NCBI GenBank assembly: GCA_040754315.1
Contig: JBFMCS010000036.1
Location: 1 to 64,000 of the forward strand
From: Bacillota bacterium
Lineage (GTDB): Bacteria; Bacillota; Sulfobacillia; DUSP01; JBFMCS01
Direction: 5' to 3'
DNA length: 64,000 nucleotides
Shown here: in pieces, positions 27,372 to 34,887 of the stretch
How the letters are laid out: the number at the start of each line of letters is the position of its first letter
How positions within the stretch are numbered: position 1 is the stretch's first letter
The notes under the pieces: model-generated
Told to the model about the DNA's origin: nothing
Databases searched by the model: none
What the model saw: only the letters and a program-made list of their open reading frames with translations
Program-made: the position numbers and the translations under genes

Positions 27372-28823
27372 TCACGGAACCGCAGCAAGGCCCAGGGCAC
27401 CCGCGGGCACGAACCCAAGTATCACTACCAGGGCTGCCAGGACCAGCATGGGAACCTGTGACGGCCAACCCACCCTTAGAGCCGGGGCCCGGCCCGCCAT
27501 AAAGTAGGCCCTGGCCAGCACCGGGTACATGTAGACCAGTGTCAGGGCACTGCTCAGCACTATTATTATGGCAACCAGGGGCTGCCCCTGCTCCAGGGCG
27601 CCCATCACCATGTACCACTTGCTGTTGAATCCTGCCAGGGGGGGGATCCCCACCATAGAGAGGGCCATCACCAGGAAGACTGCCATGGGCACCGGTAAGG
27701 TTTTCCCCAAGCCCGCCATGTCCTCCACGCTGCGCTTCCCCGTGGCTACTATCACGGAGCCGGCTGCCAGGAAGAGGCCTGCCTTCATAGCCCCGTGGTA
27801 GAGTACGTGCAAGAGCGCACCCGTGACCGCCTGTTGCCCCCCGAGACCGAAGCCTATGAAGATGCAGCCCACCTGGGCCACGGTGGAGTAGGCCAGGAGG
27901 CGCTTAATATCGTGCTGCACGGCGGCCAGCACGGAGCCGGCCACGGTGGCCATGGCGCCCAGGGCCACGACAAACCCCTCCACGGGAACGGCGCTCAGGG
28001 CAGGGGCCATGGCCATGGTGAGAACCCTCCAGTAGGCGAAGGCAAACACCTTCACCACCAGGCCTGAAAGGAGGGCGCTGGAGGGGGTCGGGGCGTCTGA
28101 ATGGGCGTCGGGCAGCCACGTGTGTAGCGGGAAGAGGGCCGCCTTCACCCCGAGCCCCACGGTGATGAACCCCAGGGCCGCGTAGATGTTCCCGGGGTAC
28201 CTGGCCAGGGCTCCGGCCATGGCGCCGGATATGAACACCATGTTCAGGTGCCCGGTGGCCATGTAGGTCAGGGCCACACCAAAGAGAAGGGCGCCGGTGC
28301 CCAGCGCGCTCAGGATCAGGTAGCGCAGGGTTGACTCCAGGGCCGGGCCGTCACCCTTCACGGAAACTATGCCGCAGGCCGCCAGGGACGCAATCTCCAC
28401 GAACACGAACAGGTTAAAGAGGTCCCTGGCCATGACGATGCCCATCATGGATGCCACCAGGAGAAGGCACAGGGTCCAGAACCACCGGAGCGCCTTCTCC
28501 CCCACCTCATCCTGAAGCCCCGCATAGGCGTAACCCAGGGAGACCAGGGACAGAAGGGTGACAGTGCCCAGCATGAATCCAACAGGCCCATCAACACCCA
28601 CCTCAATGCCCCAGGGTGCCGCCCAGCCTCCCAGGGAGTAGACGATGGGACCACCGGACATGACTGCCCAGGCCAGTACAAGGGAGGCGATGAAGCATGC
28701 CAGGATGAGCCCAAGGGCCAGCCATACGGCGCCCTTGAGACGGGCCGGGGAAGCCAGGGGCACAATATATGCGCCCATTAGCATGGCTGCCACCATAATG
28801 ACAGGTAGGTCGTTCAGGGTCAT
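27372..28823 (-). CDS. mrpD: Na+/H+ antiporter subunit D
   Basis: 483 residues with the antiporter core: FVFVEIASLAACGIVSV, GLGVKAALFPLHTWLPDAHSDAPTPSSALLSG split over two helices, and HDIKRLLAYSTVAQVG. The start ATG overlaps the mrpC stop as ATGA (28820-28823), the normal Mrp gene order C-D. It forms part of the cation/proton exchange path in the membrane. Called D by position as well as by sequence. Nothing abnormal is seen. Confidence 0.9.
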   Translation of the reverse strand: MTLNDLPVIMVAAMLMGAYIVPLASPARLKGAVWLALGLILACFIASLVLAWAVMSGGPIVYSLGGWAAPWGIEVGVDGPVGFMLGTVTLLSLVSLGYAYAGLQDEVGEKALRWFWTLCLLLVASMMGIVMARDLFNLFVFVEIASLAACGIVSVKGDGPALESTLRYLILSALGTGALLFGVALTYMATGHLNMVFISGAMAGALARYPGNIYAALGFITVGLGVKAALFPLHTWLPDAHSDAPTPSSALLSGLVVKVFAFAYWRVLTMAMAPALSAVPVEGFVVALGAMATVAGSVLAAVQHDIKRLLAYSTVAQVGCIFIGFGLGGQQAVTGALLHVLYHGAMKAGLFLAAGSVIVATGKRSVEDMAGLGKTLPVPMAVFLVMALSMVGIPPLAGFNSKWYMVMGALEQGQPLVAIIIVLSSALTLVYMYPVLARAYFMAGRAPALRVGWPSQVPMLVLAALVVILGFVPAGALGLAAVP

Positions 28824-29188
28824 TTGCCCATCATCCTCGCTCGAGACAACTTGTCAGCGTCCAGTGTCTCATACTTCCCGTAGAGGGAGACGATGAGGCT
28901 CAGGGCAAAGGCCGTGGTACTCACCGCTATCACGATCCCTGTGAGTATGAGCGCTGAGGGAACCGGGTTAACCCAGAGGACTCCCTGTCCCTCCCCAGAA
29001 ATGATGGGGGCCCTCGCGCCCTGGGTGTAGCCGGACGATATGAACAGGAGGAACACCGCTGTCTCCATGATGTTCATCCCCATAATCTTCTTTATGAGGT
29101 TGGAATGGGTCAGCATGGTGTGAAACCCAATGAGGAACACCGTGACCGCCACCGCGTAATGGAGGTTTAGCCAGAGGGCCTCAATCAT
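28820..29188 (-). CDS. mrpC: Na+/H+ antiporter subunit C (NuoK-like)
   Basis: 122 residues, three membrane helices (about 11-30, 38-52, 79-104) with the NuoK/MrpC pattern GMNIMETAVFLLF and PVPSALILTGIVIAVSTTAFAL. The four-base overlap with mrpD and the eight-base overlap with mrpB show tight translational coupling. In Mrp complexes this subunit packs between the large antiporter subunits. Confidence 0.92.
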   Translation of the reverse strand: MIEALWLNLHYAVAVTVFLIGFHTMLTHSNLIKKIMGMNIMETAVFLLFISSGYTQGARAPIISGEGQGVLWVNPVPSALILTGIVIAVSTTAFALSLIVSLYGKYETLDADKLSRARMMGK

Positions 29189-29612
29189 CTTGGTACCCCC
29201 TCGCCAGGGTCCTGAAGAGCGACACCAGGGTAGCCGTGACCTTTATGCCCAGGCCGATGCTGAGCAGGGGTATCAAGCCCCCGGACATCAGGTACCCTGC
29301 GCGTCCCAGGGGAAAGCCCGCAACGGCGTTGGACAGGAACCCGGTGCCCAAGGCTATACCTATGAACCCCAGGAACACGTACCAGATGCCCCCGGCGGAT
29401 TCCAGGACCCTCGAGGCTGCCCCCCAGGACCTGCCCACTCCCGAGGATTGCCCCAGGGCCATAGAGCCCAGGATGAAGGCGGAGGCCATTAACGCCCCTC
29501 CCGCGAAGGCACCACCCGGTGACACGTGGCCGTGGAAGACCACGTACGCCCCGAACACCATTATGAAGGGGATGAGTACCCGGCTCACCGTGCGGAGGAT
29601 CACGTCATCCAC
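29181..29612 (-). CDS. mrpB: Na+/H+ antiporter subunit B
   Basis: 143 residues from a GTG at 29612; a longer open frame to 29735 lies inside the previous gene and is not protein-like. Four membrane helices with the MnhB-domain signature GAYVVFHGHVSPGGAFAGG and a second glycine-rich helix. The start overlaps the preceding gene by eight bases. Part of the small-subunit block shared by Mrp antiporters and Mbh hydrogenases. Confidence 0.88.
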   Translation of the reverse strand: MDDVILRTVSRVLIPFIMVFGAYVVFHGHVSPGGAFAGGALMASAFILGSMALGQSSGVGRSWGAASRVLESAGGIWYVFLGFIGIALGTGFLSNAVAGFPLGRAGYLMSGGLIPLLSIGLGIKVTATLVSLFRTLARGYQDD

Positions 29613-29901
29613 CGCTCTTTCCCCCTTTCTCGGCCATCGCCGCCAGGGCGGCCATGGCTGCCGAGACCGCCGTGAAGAGAACCGTGGCCTCCCCCAGGGT
29701 GTCGTAGCCCCTATAGTCCAGGACCACTGCGGCAACGCTGTTGGCTGCGCCCGTTTCGGTTAAAACCGAGCCCGTGAACCGCTCAGGCAGGGCATTCTGC
29801 ACAGGGGCGCCAGGGTCGCCGAAGGGCGGCATACCACCTGCAACCACCAGCAGCATAGCCCCGAGGATCAACATGGCCAAGAGGGTGACGGCGTTTCTCA
29901 C
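29605..29901 (-). CDS. MrpA C-terminal-module / MbhE-like subunit
   Basis: 98 residues, two membrane helices (about 4-24 and 76-92) flanking the conserved loop ETGAANSVAAVVLDYRGYDTLGEATVLFTA. This block normally forms the C-terminus of MrpA or stands alone as MbhE in membrane-bound hydrogenases. Here it is a separate gene after an MbhD-like gene (overlap 29898-29901), so MrpA is split. The standalone arrangement links this cluster to the Mbh/Mbs-type branch. Confidence 0.85.
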   Translation of the reverse strand: MRNAVTLLAMLILGAMLLVVAGGMPPFGDPGAPVQNALPERFTGSVLTETGAANSVAAVVLDYRGYDTLGEATVLFTAVSAAMAALAAMAEKGGKSGG

Positions 29902-30140
29902 TCCTCATACCTCCTGGTCCGGGAGATGGCCGCCAGGAAGAGGAGGGAGGTTACCCCCGCCCCAACTGCCGCCTCCGTTATGGCTATATCAGGCGCCTCC
30001 AGCCGCTGCCACACCATGGCCATGACCAGGCTATAGGCGGCGAAAACGATGGTGGCGCCCACAAGGTCCCGGATCCTTGACACAAGGATTGCCGCCACCA
30101 CCAAGAACAGCAAGAGCACGAGACTGAACGCCGCCGCCAT
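29898..30140 (-). CDS. MbhD-like subunit (DUF4040)
   Basis: 80 residues, three membrane helices, with the hallmark APDIAITEAAVGAGVTSLLFL. Corresponds to MbhD or the DUF4040 part of MrpA. The ATG at 30140 is the first that starts at the helix; upstream codons overlap mrpG. Four-base overlap with the next gene. Together with the MbhE-like gene it replaces the C-terminal third of a classical MrpA. Confidence 0.85.
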   Translation of the reverse strand: MAAAFSLVLLLFLVVAAILVSRIRDLVGATIVFAAYSLVMAMVWQRLEAPDIAITEAAVGAGVTSLLFLAAISRTRRYEE

Positions 30141-30144
30141 GTCC

Positions 30145-30486
30145 TCAGTCTCCCTTCTCGATATCCTCCAGGTCCACCCTATGCGCAACAATGGGGGTGA
30201 ACACGGTGTCCCTGTACGCAACCCTGGCCATCACGTGAGTGGCGGTGGGGGATGTGAACCAGACGAAGGCCACGATAACCAGGAGTTTCAGGCTCAGGGC
30301 CGTGGGACCAGCCTGGAGCGCAACCCCGAGGAGCACCATGCCAGCCCCAAGGGTATCAGCCTTGGCCGCGGCGTGCATCCGGGTGAGGGCATCGGGCAGC
30401 CTAAGGAGCCCCAGGGTTCCCACGGCAAAAAAGAAGATGCCGCCCAGGACCAGGAAGACCACTAGTGCGTTCTTCAGGATCTCCAA
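30145..30486 (-). CDS. mrpG: Na+/H+ antiporter subunit G
   Basis: 113 residues from a TTG at 30486 with AGGGGGT six bases upstream; the open frame continues to 30717 through mrpF. Three membrane helices with the PhaG/MnhG signature GLLRLPDALTRMHAAAKADTLG. Located between mrpF and the MbhD-like gene, the standard E-F-G order. Small membrane subunit of the Mrp complex. Confidence 0.9.
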   Translation of the reverse strand: MEILKNALVVFLVLGGIFFFAVGTLGLLRLPDALTRMHAAAKADTLGAGMVLLGVALQAGPTALSLKLLVIVAFVWFTSPTATHVMARVAYRDTVFTPIVAHRVDLEDIEKGD

Positions 30487-30497
30487 GCCATTACCCC

Positions 30498-30767
30498 CTA
30501 GAACAGGCTCCCCTTGGAGAAGTACTGGGCCAACCCCACAGTGGCCAGGAAACTTATCAGGCCATACACCAGCGCCACGTCCAGGAAGATGCTCATCTCC
30601 TGGTGAGCGAAACCCACCAGGACGAGAATGACTAGGGTCTTTGTGCCTATCACGTTGATGGCCACAATCCTGTCCGCCGCGGAAGGGCCCCTTGCGGCCC
30701 TGTAGAATGACAGCCATGCCAGGAAGGCAAGGACGAAGGCGGCCCCGAGAAAGAAGCCCTCACTCAC
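30498..30767 (-). CDS. mrpF: Na+/H+ antiporter subunit F
   Basis: 89 residues from a GTG at 30767, which overlaps the mrpE stop by eight bases. Three membrane helices with the MrpF pattern FYRAARGPSAADRIVAINVIG, the conserved aspartate of which is in the first cytoplasmic loop. The longer frame to 30836 is inside mrpE. Confidence 0.9.
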   Translation of the reverse strand: MSEGFFLGAAFVLAFLAWLSFYRAARGPSAADRIVAINVIGTKTLVILVLVGFAHQEMSIFLDVALVYGLISFLATVGLAQYFSKGSLF

Positions 30768-31263
30768 GGGCCTCACCCCCGGCCTCAATCCCAAGGAGAC
30801 GCCCCTCAAACAGCCGGTCGCCCATAGTCTGGGCAACCTCCAGCGTGAGGGCGTGGACCGTGAAGGTATCGCCCGCCGCCTCGATGGTGACGGTGCCCGG
30901 TGTAAGGGTAATGCTGTTACCCAGGGCCGCCTTGCCTAGGTCCGTCTTGAGGCGGGACCGGAAGCGGACGATGGTCGGGGCTATGGGAAGCCTGGGATTT
31001 AGCACTACGGCCGCCACCTGGATGTTGGCCTTCACTATCTCCACTAGCAGGATGCCAAGATAGGCAAGCCCATCCACCATGACCCTGGGGTTCAGGGAAA
31101 TACCCTCGCCCTTTCTAAAGGAAAGGTCCCTCGAGAAAAGGGTCACAAGGGCGCACACGCCGGTGCCCAGCAACAGGCTGGCCCAGTCGCGCCGCCCCAA
31201 GAGGATGGTCCAAAAGACCCAGAGGACCAGGAACGTCCCAGCATAACCTGGCATCCTAACCAT
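30760..31263 (-). CDS. mrpE: Na+/H+ antiporter subunit E
   Basis: 167 residues; an N-terminal pair of helices and a cytoplasmic C-terminal domain carrying the MnhE signature ANIQVAAVVLNP and LGNSITLTPGTVTIE. First gene of the operon, 41 bases downstream of the -10 of a good promoter (31304-31332). All following antiporter genes to 23571 are in the same direction with short gaps or overlaps. Confidence 0.92.
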   Translation of the reverse strand: MVRMPGYAGTFLVLWVFWTILLGRRDWASLLLGTGVCALVTLFSRDLSFRKGEGISLNPRVMVDGLAYLGILLVEIVKANIQVAAVVLNPRLPIAPTIVRFRSRLKTDLGKAALGNSITLTPGTVTIEAAGDTFTVHALTLEVAQTMGDRLFEGRLLGIEAGGEARE

Positions 31264-31303
31264 GGACGCACACCTTCAGCCGATTTGTCGAAACCTATGA
31301 GCT

Positions 31304-31332
31304 AATATAGCACAGCAACTGGTCCGTGACAA
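31304..31332 (-). promoter_or_regulatory. Promoter of the Mrp operon
   Basis: On the minus strand TTGTCA (31332-31327), a 17-base spacer and TATATT (31309-31304) fit a sigma-A promoter closely. The -10 is 41 bases before the mrpE ATG. No operator-like palindrome overlaps it. Confidence 0.75.
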
Positions 31333-31476
31333 CATAATTACCGACTTGGGGCTCGAATCAGAATTGTCCTGCATTTTAACCCGGGGGCGGGATTGTCTGG
31401 TGTCCCAGGGGAAAGGAGGGAAGCAGCGGGCTCCCAGGCAAGGCGCCACGCCCACCCTGCCAGGGTGAGGACATTG

Positions 31477-31512
31477 CCCAGGGCGCCCCTGTGGGATGGG
31501 CCATTCCTGGGG
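31477..31512 (-). terminator. Hairpin downstream of the 31520 antiporter gene
   Basis: GCGCCCCAGGAATGG and CCATCCCACAGGGGCGC pair as an interrupted stem directly after the stop codon at 31520. It separates this gene from the Mrp promoter 145 bases further on. No T-run follows, so termination strength is uncertain. Confidence 0.45.
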
Positions 31513-31519
31513 CGCGACT

Positions 31520-33523
31520 TTACATGTAGGCCTTGGCAAGCACCAGGATGACAACCAACGCTGTGAGGGTGAGCGCCTGCAGGAGTATGGCGACATTCAG
31601 GTCCGACATCCTGCGTTCCGTAAACTGGGAGAGGTCTGGCAGTCCCTCTTCGCCAATGCCTGAAGCCGCATCCTGGGCGCGGCGGGCTATCTCCTGGTAG
31701 CCCTGGTCAAGACCACGGTCAAGCCGGGCGACCCTGCCCACCACAGTCCAGGCGCATGACCCCACGGGCGTGTAGAAGAACCCTATTGACCTTTCGAGAC
31801 GGCCGGCGGCCCGGACAAGGCCCCAGGCGCCAGCCTGGAGCGGCTTATAGACAAGGCTCTCCACGCTGAGGTTTGGAGGCCTCCTGTTGAGGAGGCCCAG
31901 CCTCGAACCGGCCAGGTAGATACAGGTTCCCAGGATGAAGGGAACCATGACGTCCCGGAGGTTCGACCACTGGAAGAGATCAGCGTGGGCCAGGTGGTCC
32001 AACCCGTGCTGATACCCAAGGGACGCGGCGGCCGGAAGGACTGCAAGGTTGATGACCTGCTGTGGGAAGAACCCCACCAGGAGTATCAGGAGGCTCAAGA
32101 CGTGCAACACAGCCCCAGATATCCTGGGAGGAGTCACAGTCCGCTGGGCCGGGGCGCCCAGGAAGACGTGCCCAAGCTTGAGGAAATACACAACCGTAAA
32201 AGAGCTGCCCACCACGAAGACCTTCTCAGCCACCAGGAGCCATGCCAGGTGATTCTCGTGGTATGCCTCGGCAAGAGCGTGGTGAATCAGGGTCTTGCTG
32301 GCGAAACCGCTGAAGCCAGGCAGCCCAGTGATGGCCCCGAAGACCGCCAGGAAGGCAATGCTGGCCGGGAGGTATCGACGCATGCCCCTTATCCGGGTCA
32401 CACTGGTCTCGTGGGTGATCATGTAGAGGTACCCCACCATCAGGAATGCGGCGGTCTTGAACACCATGTGGTTCAGGATGTGGAGGAAGGCACCCCCGAA
32501 GCCTGTAGCACCTTCAGCCCCCAGCACCGTCGCAGCGCCAATGCCCGTGACGATGTAGCCCACCTGGCTTACGGAACTGTAGGCTAGGATCCGCTTGGCG
32601 TTGTCCTGGAAAACCGCCATGACGCCACCTGAGACCAGTGTGACAAGGCCTATCCCCAGAAGAAGGGCACCGCTGTTCAGTGCCCATGGCCCGTGCCCCG
32701 CTGGGTAGCCGGGCACCAGGACAAGAAGGAACATGCGGAGAATGCCGTAGGCACCCGCCTTGATCAGCACGCCCGACAGGACGGCACTGGCCGGGGCCGG
32801 AGCCACAGGGTGAGCCCGGGGGAGCCATATGTGCAGGGGAAACACCCCTGCCTTCACGCCAAAGCCCAGCACCACCAGGATGGTGGCCATCTCGAGGTAT
32901 CCTGCGGAGACCAGGGCTGTTCCATGGCGGGCGGCCAGGTCCAAGCCGCCTGCGTGACCCAGCACCATGACGGCAAACACCAGGCAAAGGCCGCTAGCCA
33001 CACCCATGAAAAGGAAGAGGCGGCCCGCCGACAGCGCTTCGGGGTCTTCGTTGTGGACCACCAGGGCGTAAGAGGCGAAGGTCATCAGTTCGAAGAATAC
33101 GAAGAGGGTGAAGAGGTCGCCAGACAAGAAGACGCCCAGGGTGGCCCCCATGGTGAAGACCATAAAGGACCAGTAACGGGGAAGGGAGCGCTCGTGCTTC
33201 ATGTAGTCGAGGGAGAACAGCAACGCCAGTGACCACGCGGTGGCTCCCACCAGCGCCACGCTGGCGCCTACGGCATCGGCCCTGAGGAGGATACCGTATC
33301 CCACCGCACTCAGCCTGGCCTCTACGCCACCCCTGGTAGCCAGGGCTAGCAGGAACGCGCCCATCCCGGCGGCGAACAGGCCCGTCGCCACCGCCAGGAT
33401 GGCCCCAGCGCGTTTTTCCCTGGCTGCCACTGCGTAAACGGGAAAGGCCATGATCATGGGCACCAGTGGCACCAGCGCAGGCAGCGCGCTTATCGCCGTG
33501 GCTGTGGCCGGAACAGGTGTCAT
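31520..33523 (-). CDS. NuoL/MrpA-like antiporter subunit with C-terminal tail (second copy)
   Basis: 667 residues. The antiporter core is the same as in the 23571-25817 product (FFELMTFASYALVVHNED, GFGVKAGVFPLHIWLP, GVLIKAGAYGI) and it has the same type of hydrophilic helical tail ending in a membrane helix (LNVAILLQALTLTALVVILVLA). It lies upstream of, and is separated from, the Mrp operon by a hairpin and a new promoter, so it is probably a separate transcription unit. Stand-alone proteins of this kind may join the Mrp complex as an alternative large subunit or couple to another redox enzyme; the sequence does not say which. Confidence 0.82.
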   Translation of the reverse strand: MTPVPATATAISALPALVPLVPMIMAFPVYAVAAREKRAGAILAVATGLFAAGMGAFLLALATRGGVEARLSAVGYGILLRADAVGASVALVGATAWSLALLFSLDYMKHERSLPRYWSFMVFTMGATLGVFLSGDLFTLFVFFELMTFASYALVVHNEDPEALSAGRLFLFMGVASGLCLVFAVMVLGHAGGLDLAARHGTALVSAGYLEMATILVVLGFGVKAGVFPLHIWLPRAHPVAPAPASAVLSGVLIKAGAYGILRMFLLVLVPGYPAGHGPWALNSGALLLGIGLVTLVSGGVMAVFQDNAKRILAYSSVSQVGYIVTGIGAATVLGAEGATGFGGAFLHILNHMVFKTAAFLMVGYLYMITHETSVTRIRGMRRYLPASIAFLAVFGAITGLPGFSGFASKTLIHHALAEAYHENHLAWLLVAEKVFVVGSSFTVVYFLKLGHVFLGAPAQRTVTPPRISGAVLHVLSLLILLVGFFPQQVINLAVLPAAASLGYQHGLDHLAHADLFQWSNLRDVMVPFILGTCIYLAGSRLGLLNRRPPNLSVESLVYKPLQAGAWGLVRAAGRLERSIGFFYTPVGSCAWTVVGRVARLDRGLDQGYQEIARRAQDAASGIGEEGLPDLSQFTERRMSDLNVAILLQALTLTALVVILVLAKAYM

Positions 33524-33581
33524 CTACACTTCCCCCCTGGTATCCCCAACTACTTGCTCAACGCGCCAGGCTCAGTGGCGC

Positions 33582-33908
33582 CTAGGGCGCGTTCCCAGTT
33601 GACCCCATTCGTTGCCACACCGTGGAGGCGTAGTAGGTAAGGCAGAAGCCCAAGACAAACCCCAGCCCAACGAAGATGAGGAAGTACCTCCCTTGCCCCG
33701 CCCCCATAGCCAGCCTGCCCAGGAAGATACCAGCCACGGCTCCCACTATGCACCGGACCCTCAGGGATAAGTAGAAGGCATTGCGAGGGCGCCGCGGCGG
33801 GTTCGCCGGGCCCAGGGCCCAGGGCGAAGCCGCAGGGTCTCCCTGGCTGATCTCAGCCCCCTCCAGCGTCAGGTCACCCCGGGGGCCATAACCTGTACCC
33901 TTTGTCAT
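33582..33908 (-). CDS. Small two-helix membrane protein (AtpZ/AtpI-like)
   Basis: 108 residues from an ATG at 33908 with GGGGGGTGG upstream; the frame is open further but without a ribosome site. A hydrophilic N-terminal third precedes two glycine-rich helices (CIVGAVAGIFLGRLAMG and YFLIFVGLGFVLGFCLTYYA), the pattern of AtpZ/AtpI-type accessory proteins of ATP synthase. No ATP synthase genes are nearby, so the family call is weak. Confidence 0.5.
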   Translation of the reverse strand: MTKGTGYGPRGDLTLEGAEISQGDPAASPWALGPANPPRRPRNAFYLSLRVRCIVGAVAGIFLGRLAMGAGQGRYFLIFVGLGFVLGFCLTYYASTVWQRMGSTGNAP

Positions 33909-34213
33909 CCTGTCCACCCCCCTCATGGCAGCCCCAGGCCGGGCTGCCCTTGGCTGCGCCTCCCTTGAAGGAGCACGAGTGCCTACCGTGAGCCAAAGAG
34001 ATTTCTGGGAGGAGGGCACAATCCTTAATAAGAATATACGATGCGAGGGGTGACATGGCAATACTGTTTCTGCATATTTCATATTTTTCTGAACTTAGTT
34101 CGTTACGTAACTAACAAATGGGTGGCCTGGCTGGCAGGAAATGGCACCACCGGGAGGGGAAGGAAGGCCTGAAGGGGGCAAGAAGCCTCGCCCCGGGGAA
34201 GTGAAACCCACAA
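33909..34213. other. Gap with an imperfect palindrome between the small membrane protein and the sigma factor
   Basis: 305 bases, no gene. On the plus strand TTAGTT (34095-34100) and AACTAA (34109-34114) flank a core containing GTTACGTAAC, a 10-bp perfect palindrome at 34102-34111. This resembles operators of GntR- or other dimeric regulators; which neighbour it would control is unclear. A/T-rich sequence at 34020-34090 probably contains the promoter of the small membrane protein. Confidence 0.35.
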
Positions 34214-34789
34214 CTAAAGGCAGGTCAGGTTCTCCGTGACCGCCCTCTTCAGTGCGGCTCTTGCCCTGTTAAGTTTGGATTTGACGGTACCTAAGGGGCA
34301 CCCCATCTCCCGGGAAATGTCCGTGTAACTCAGGTCCCTAACCTCTCTGAGAACCAGGACCTTGCGCTGGTCCCGCTCGAGCCGGTTTAGGCACTCAACG
34401 ACCCCCTCACGGATGTCCACCCCTTCCGCCACCTCCGCCGGGTCAGGCGCGGAGCCCACTAACTGGGGCACTGGGGCCTCTTGGTCTCTTTGGCCATCAA
34501 GGCACAGCACCTCGCGCCTGCGGGATGAGCGCAGGCTATCCACGCAGGCGTTGGCAGTTATGCGGAACACCCACGTCTCAATGGAGCACTCCCCCCTGAA
34601 GGTATGCATGGACCGGTAGAGCTTGAGAAAGGTCTCCTGGGTGACATCCTCGGCGTCATGTGGGTCTCCCACAAGCCTAAGGGCGTAGCCGTAGACCCGC
34701 TTCCTGTACGCGGAGAACACATCCTCGAACATCGCCTGGCTGCCCTGCCCTGCATTAACCGCCGCGACGGCCACCCTATCGCCTCCCAT
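34214..34789 (-). CDS. ECF-type RNA polymerase sigma factor
   Basis: 191 residues from an ATG at 34789 (GAGGCAGGA just upstream); the frame is open to 35125 but overlaps the kinase gene. Region 2 is visible as GDPHDAEDVTQETFLKLYRSM and region 4 as LSYTDISREMGCPLGTVKSK (both extend slightly further). Such factors direct RNA polymerase to a stress or envelope regulon. No anti-sigma gene is adjacent, and none of the four classic zinc-binding anti-sigma residues occurs in neighbouring genes, so control may come through the upstream two-component pair. Confidence 0.92.
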   Translation of the reverse strand: MGGDRVAVAAVNAGQGSQAMFEDVFSAYRKRVYGYALRLVGDPHDAEDVTQETFLKLYRSMHTFRGECSIETWVFRITANACVDSLRSSRRREVLCLDGQRDQEAPVPQLVGSAPDPAEVAEGVDIREGVVECLNRLERDQRKVLVLREVRDLSYTDISREMGCPLGTVKSKLNRARAALKRAVTENLTCL

Positions 34790-34887
34790 TCCTGCCTCTA
34801 TGAGGAAAGAGTACCAGATGGCGGTAAACGGGCCCAAGAGCTGGAAGGCCCGTTTCGGGCAGGCATTTTGGCCTGAGGCCGTTCGGC

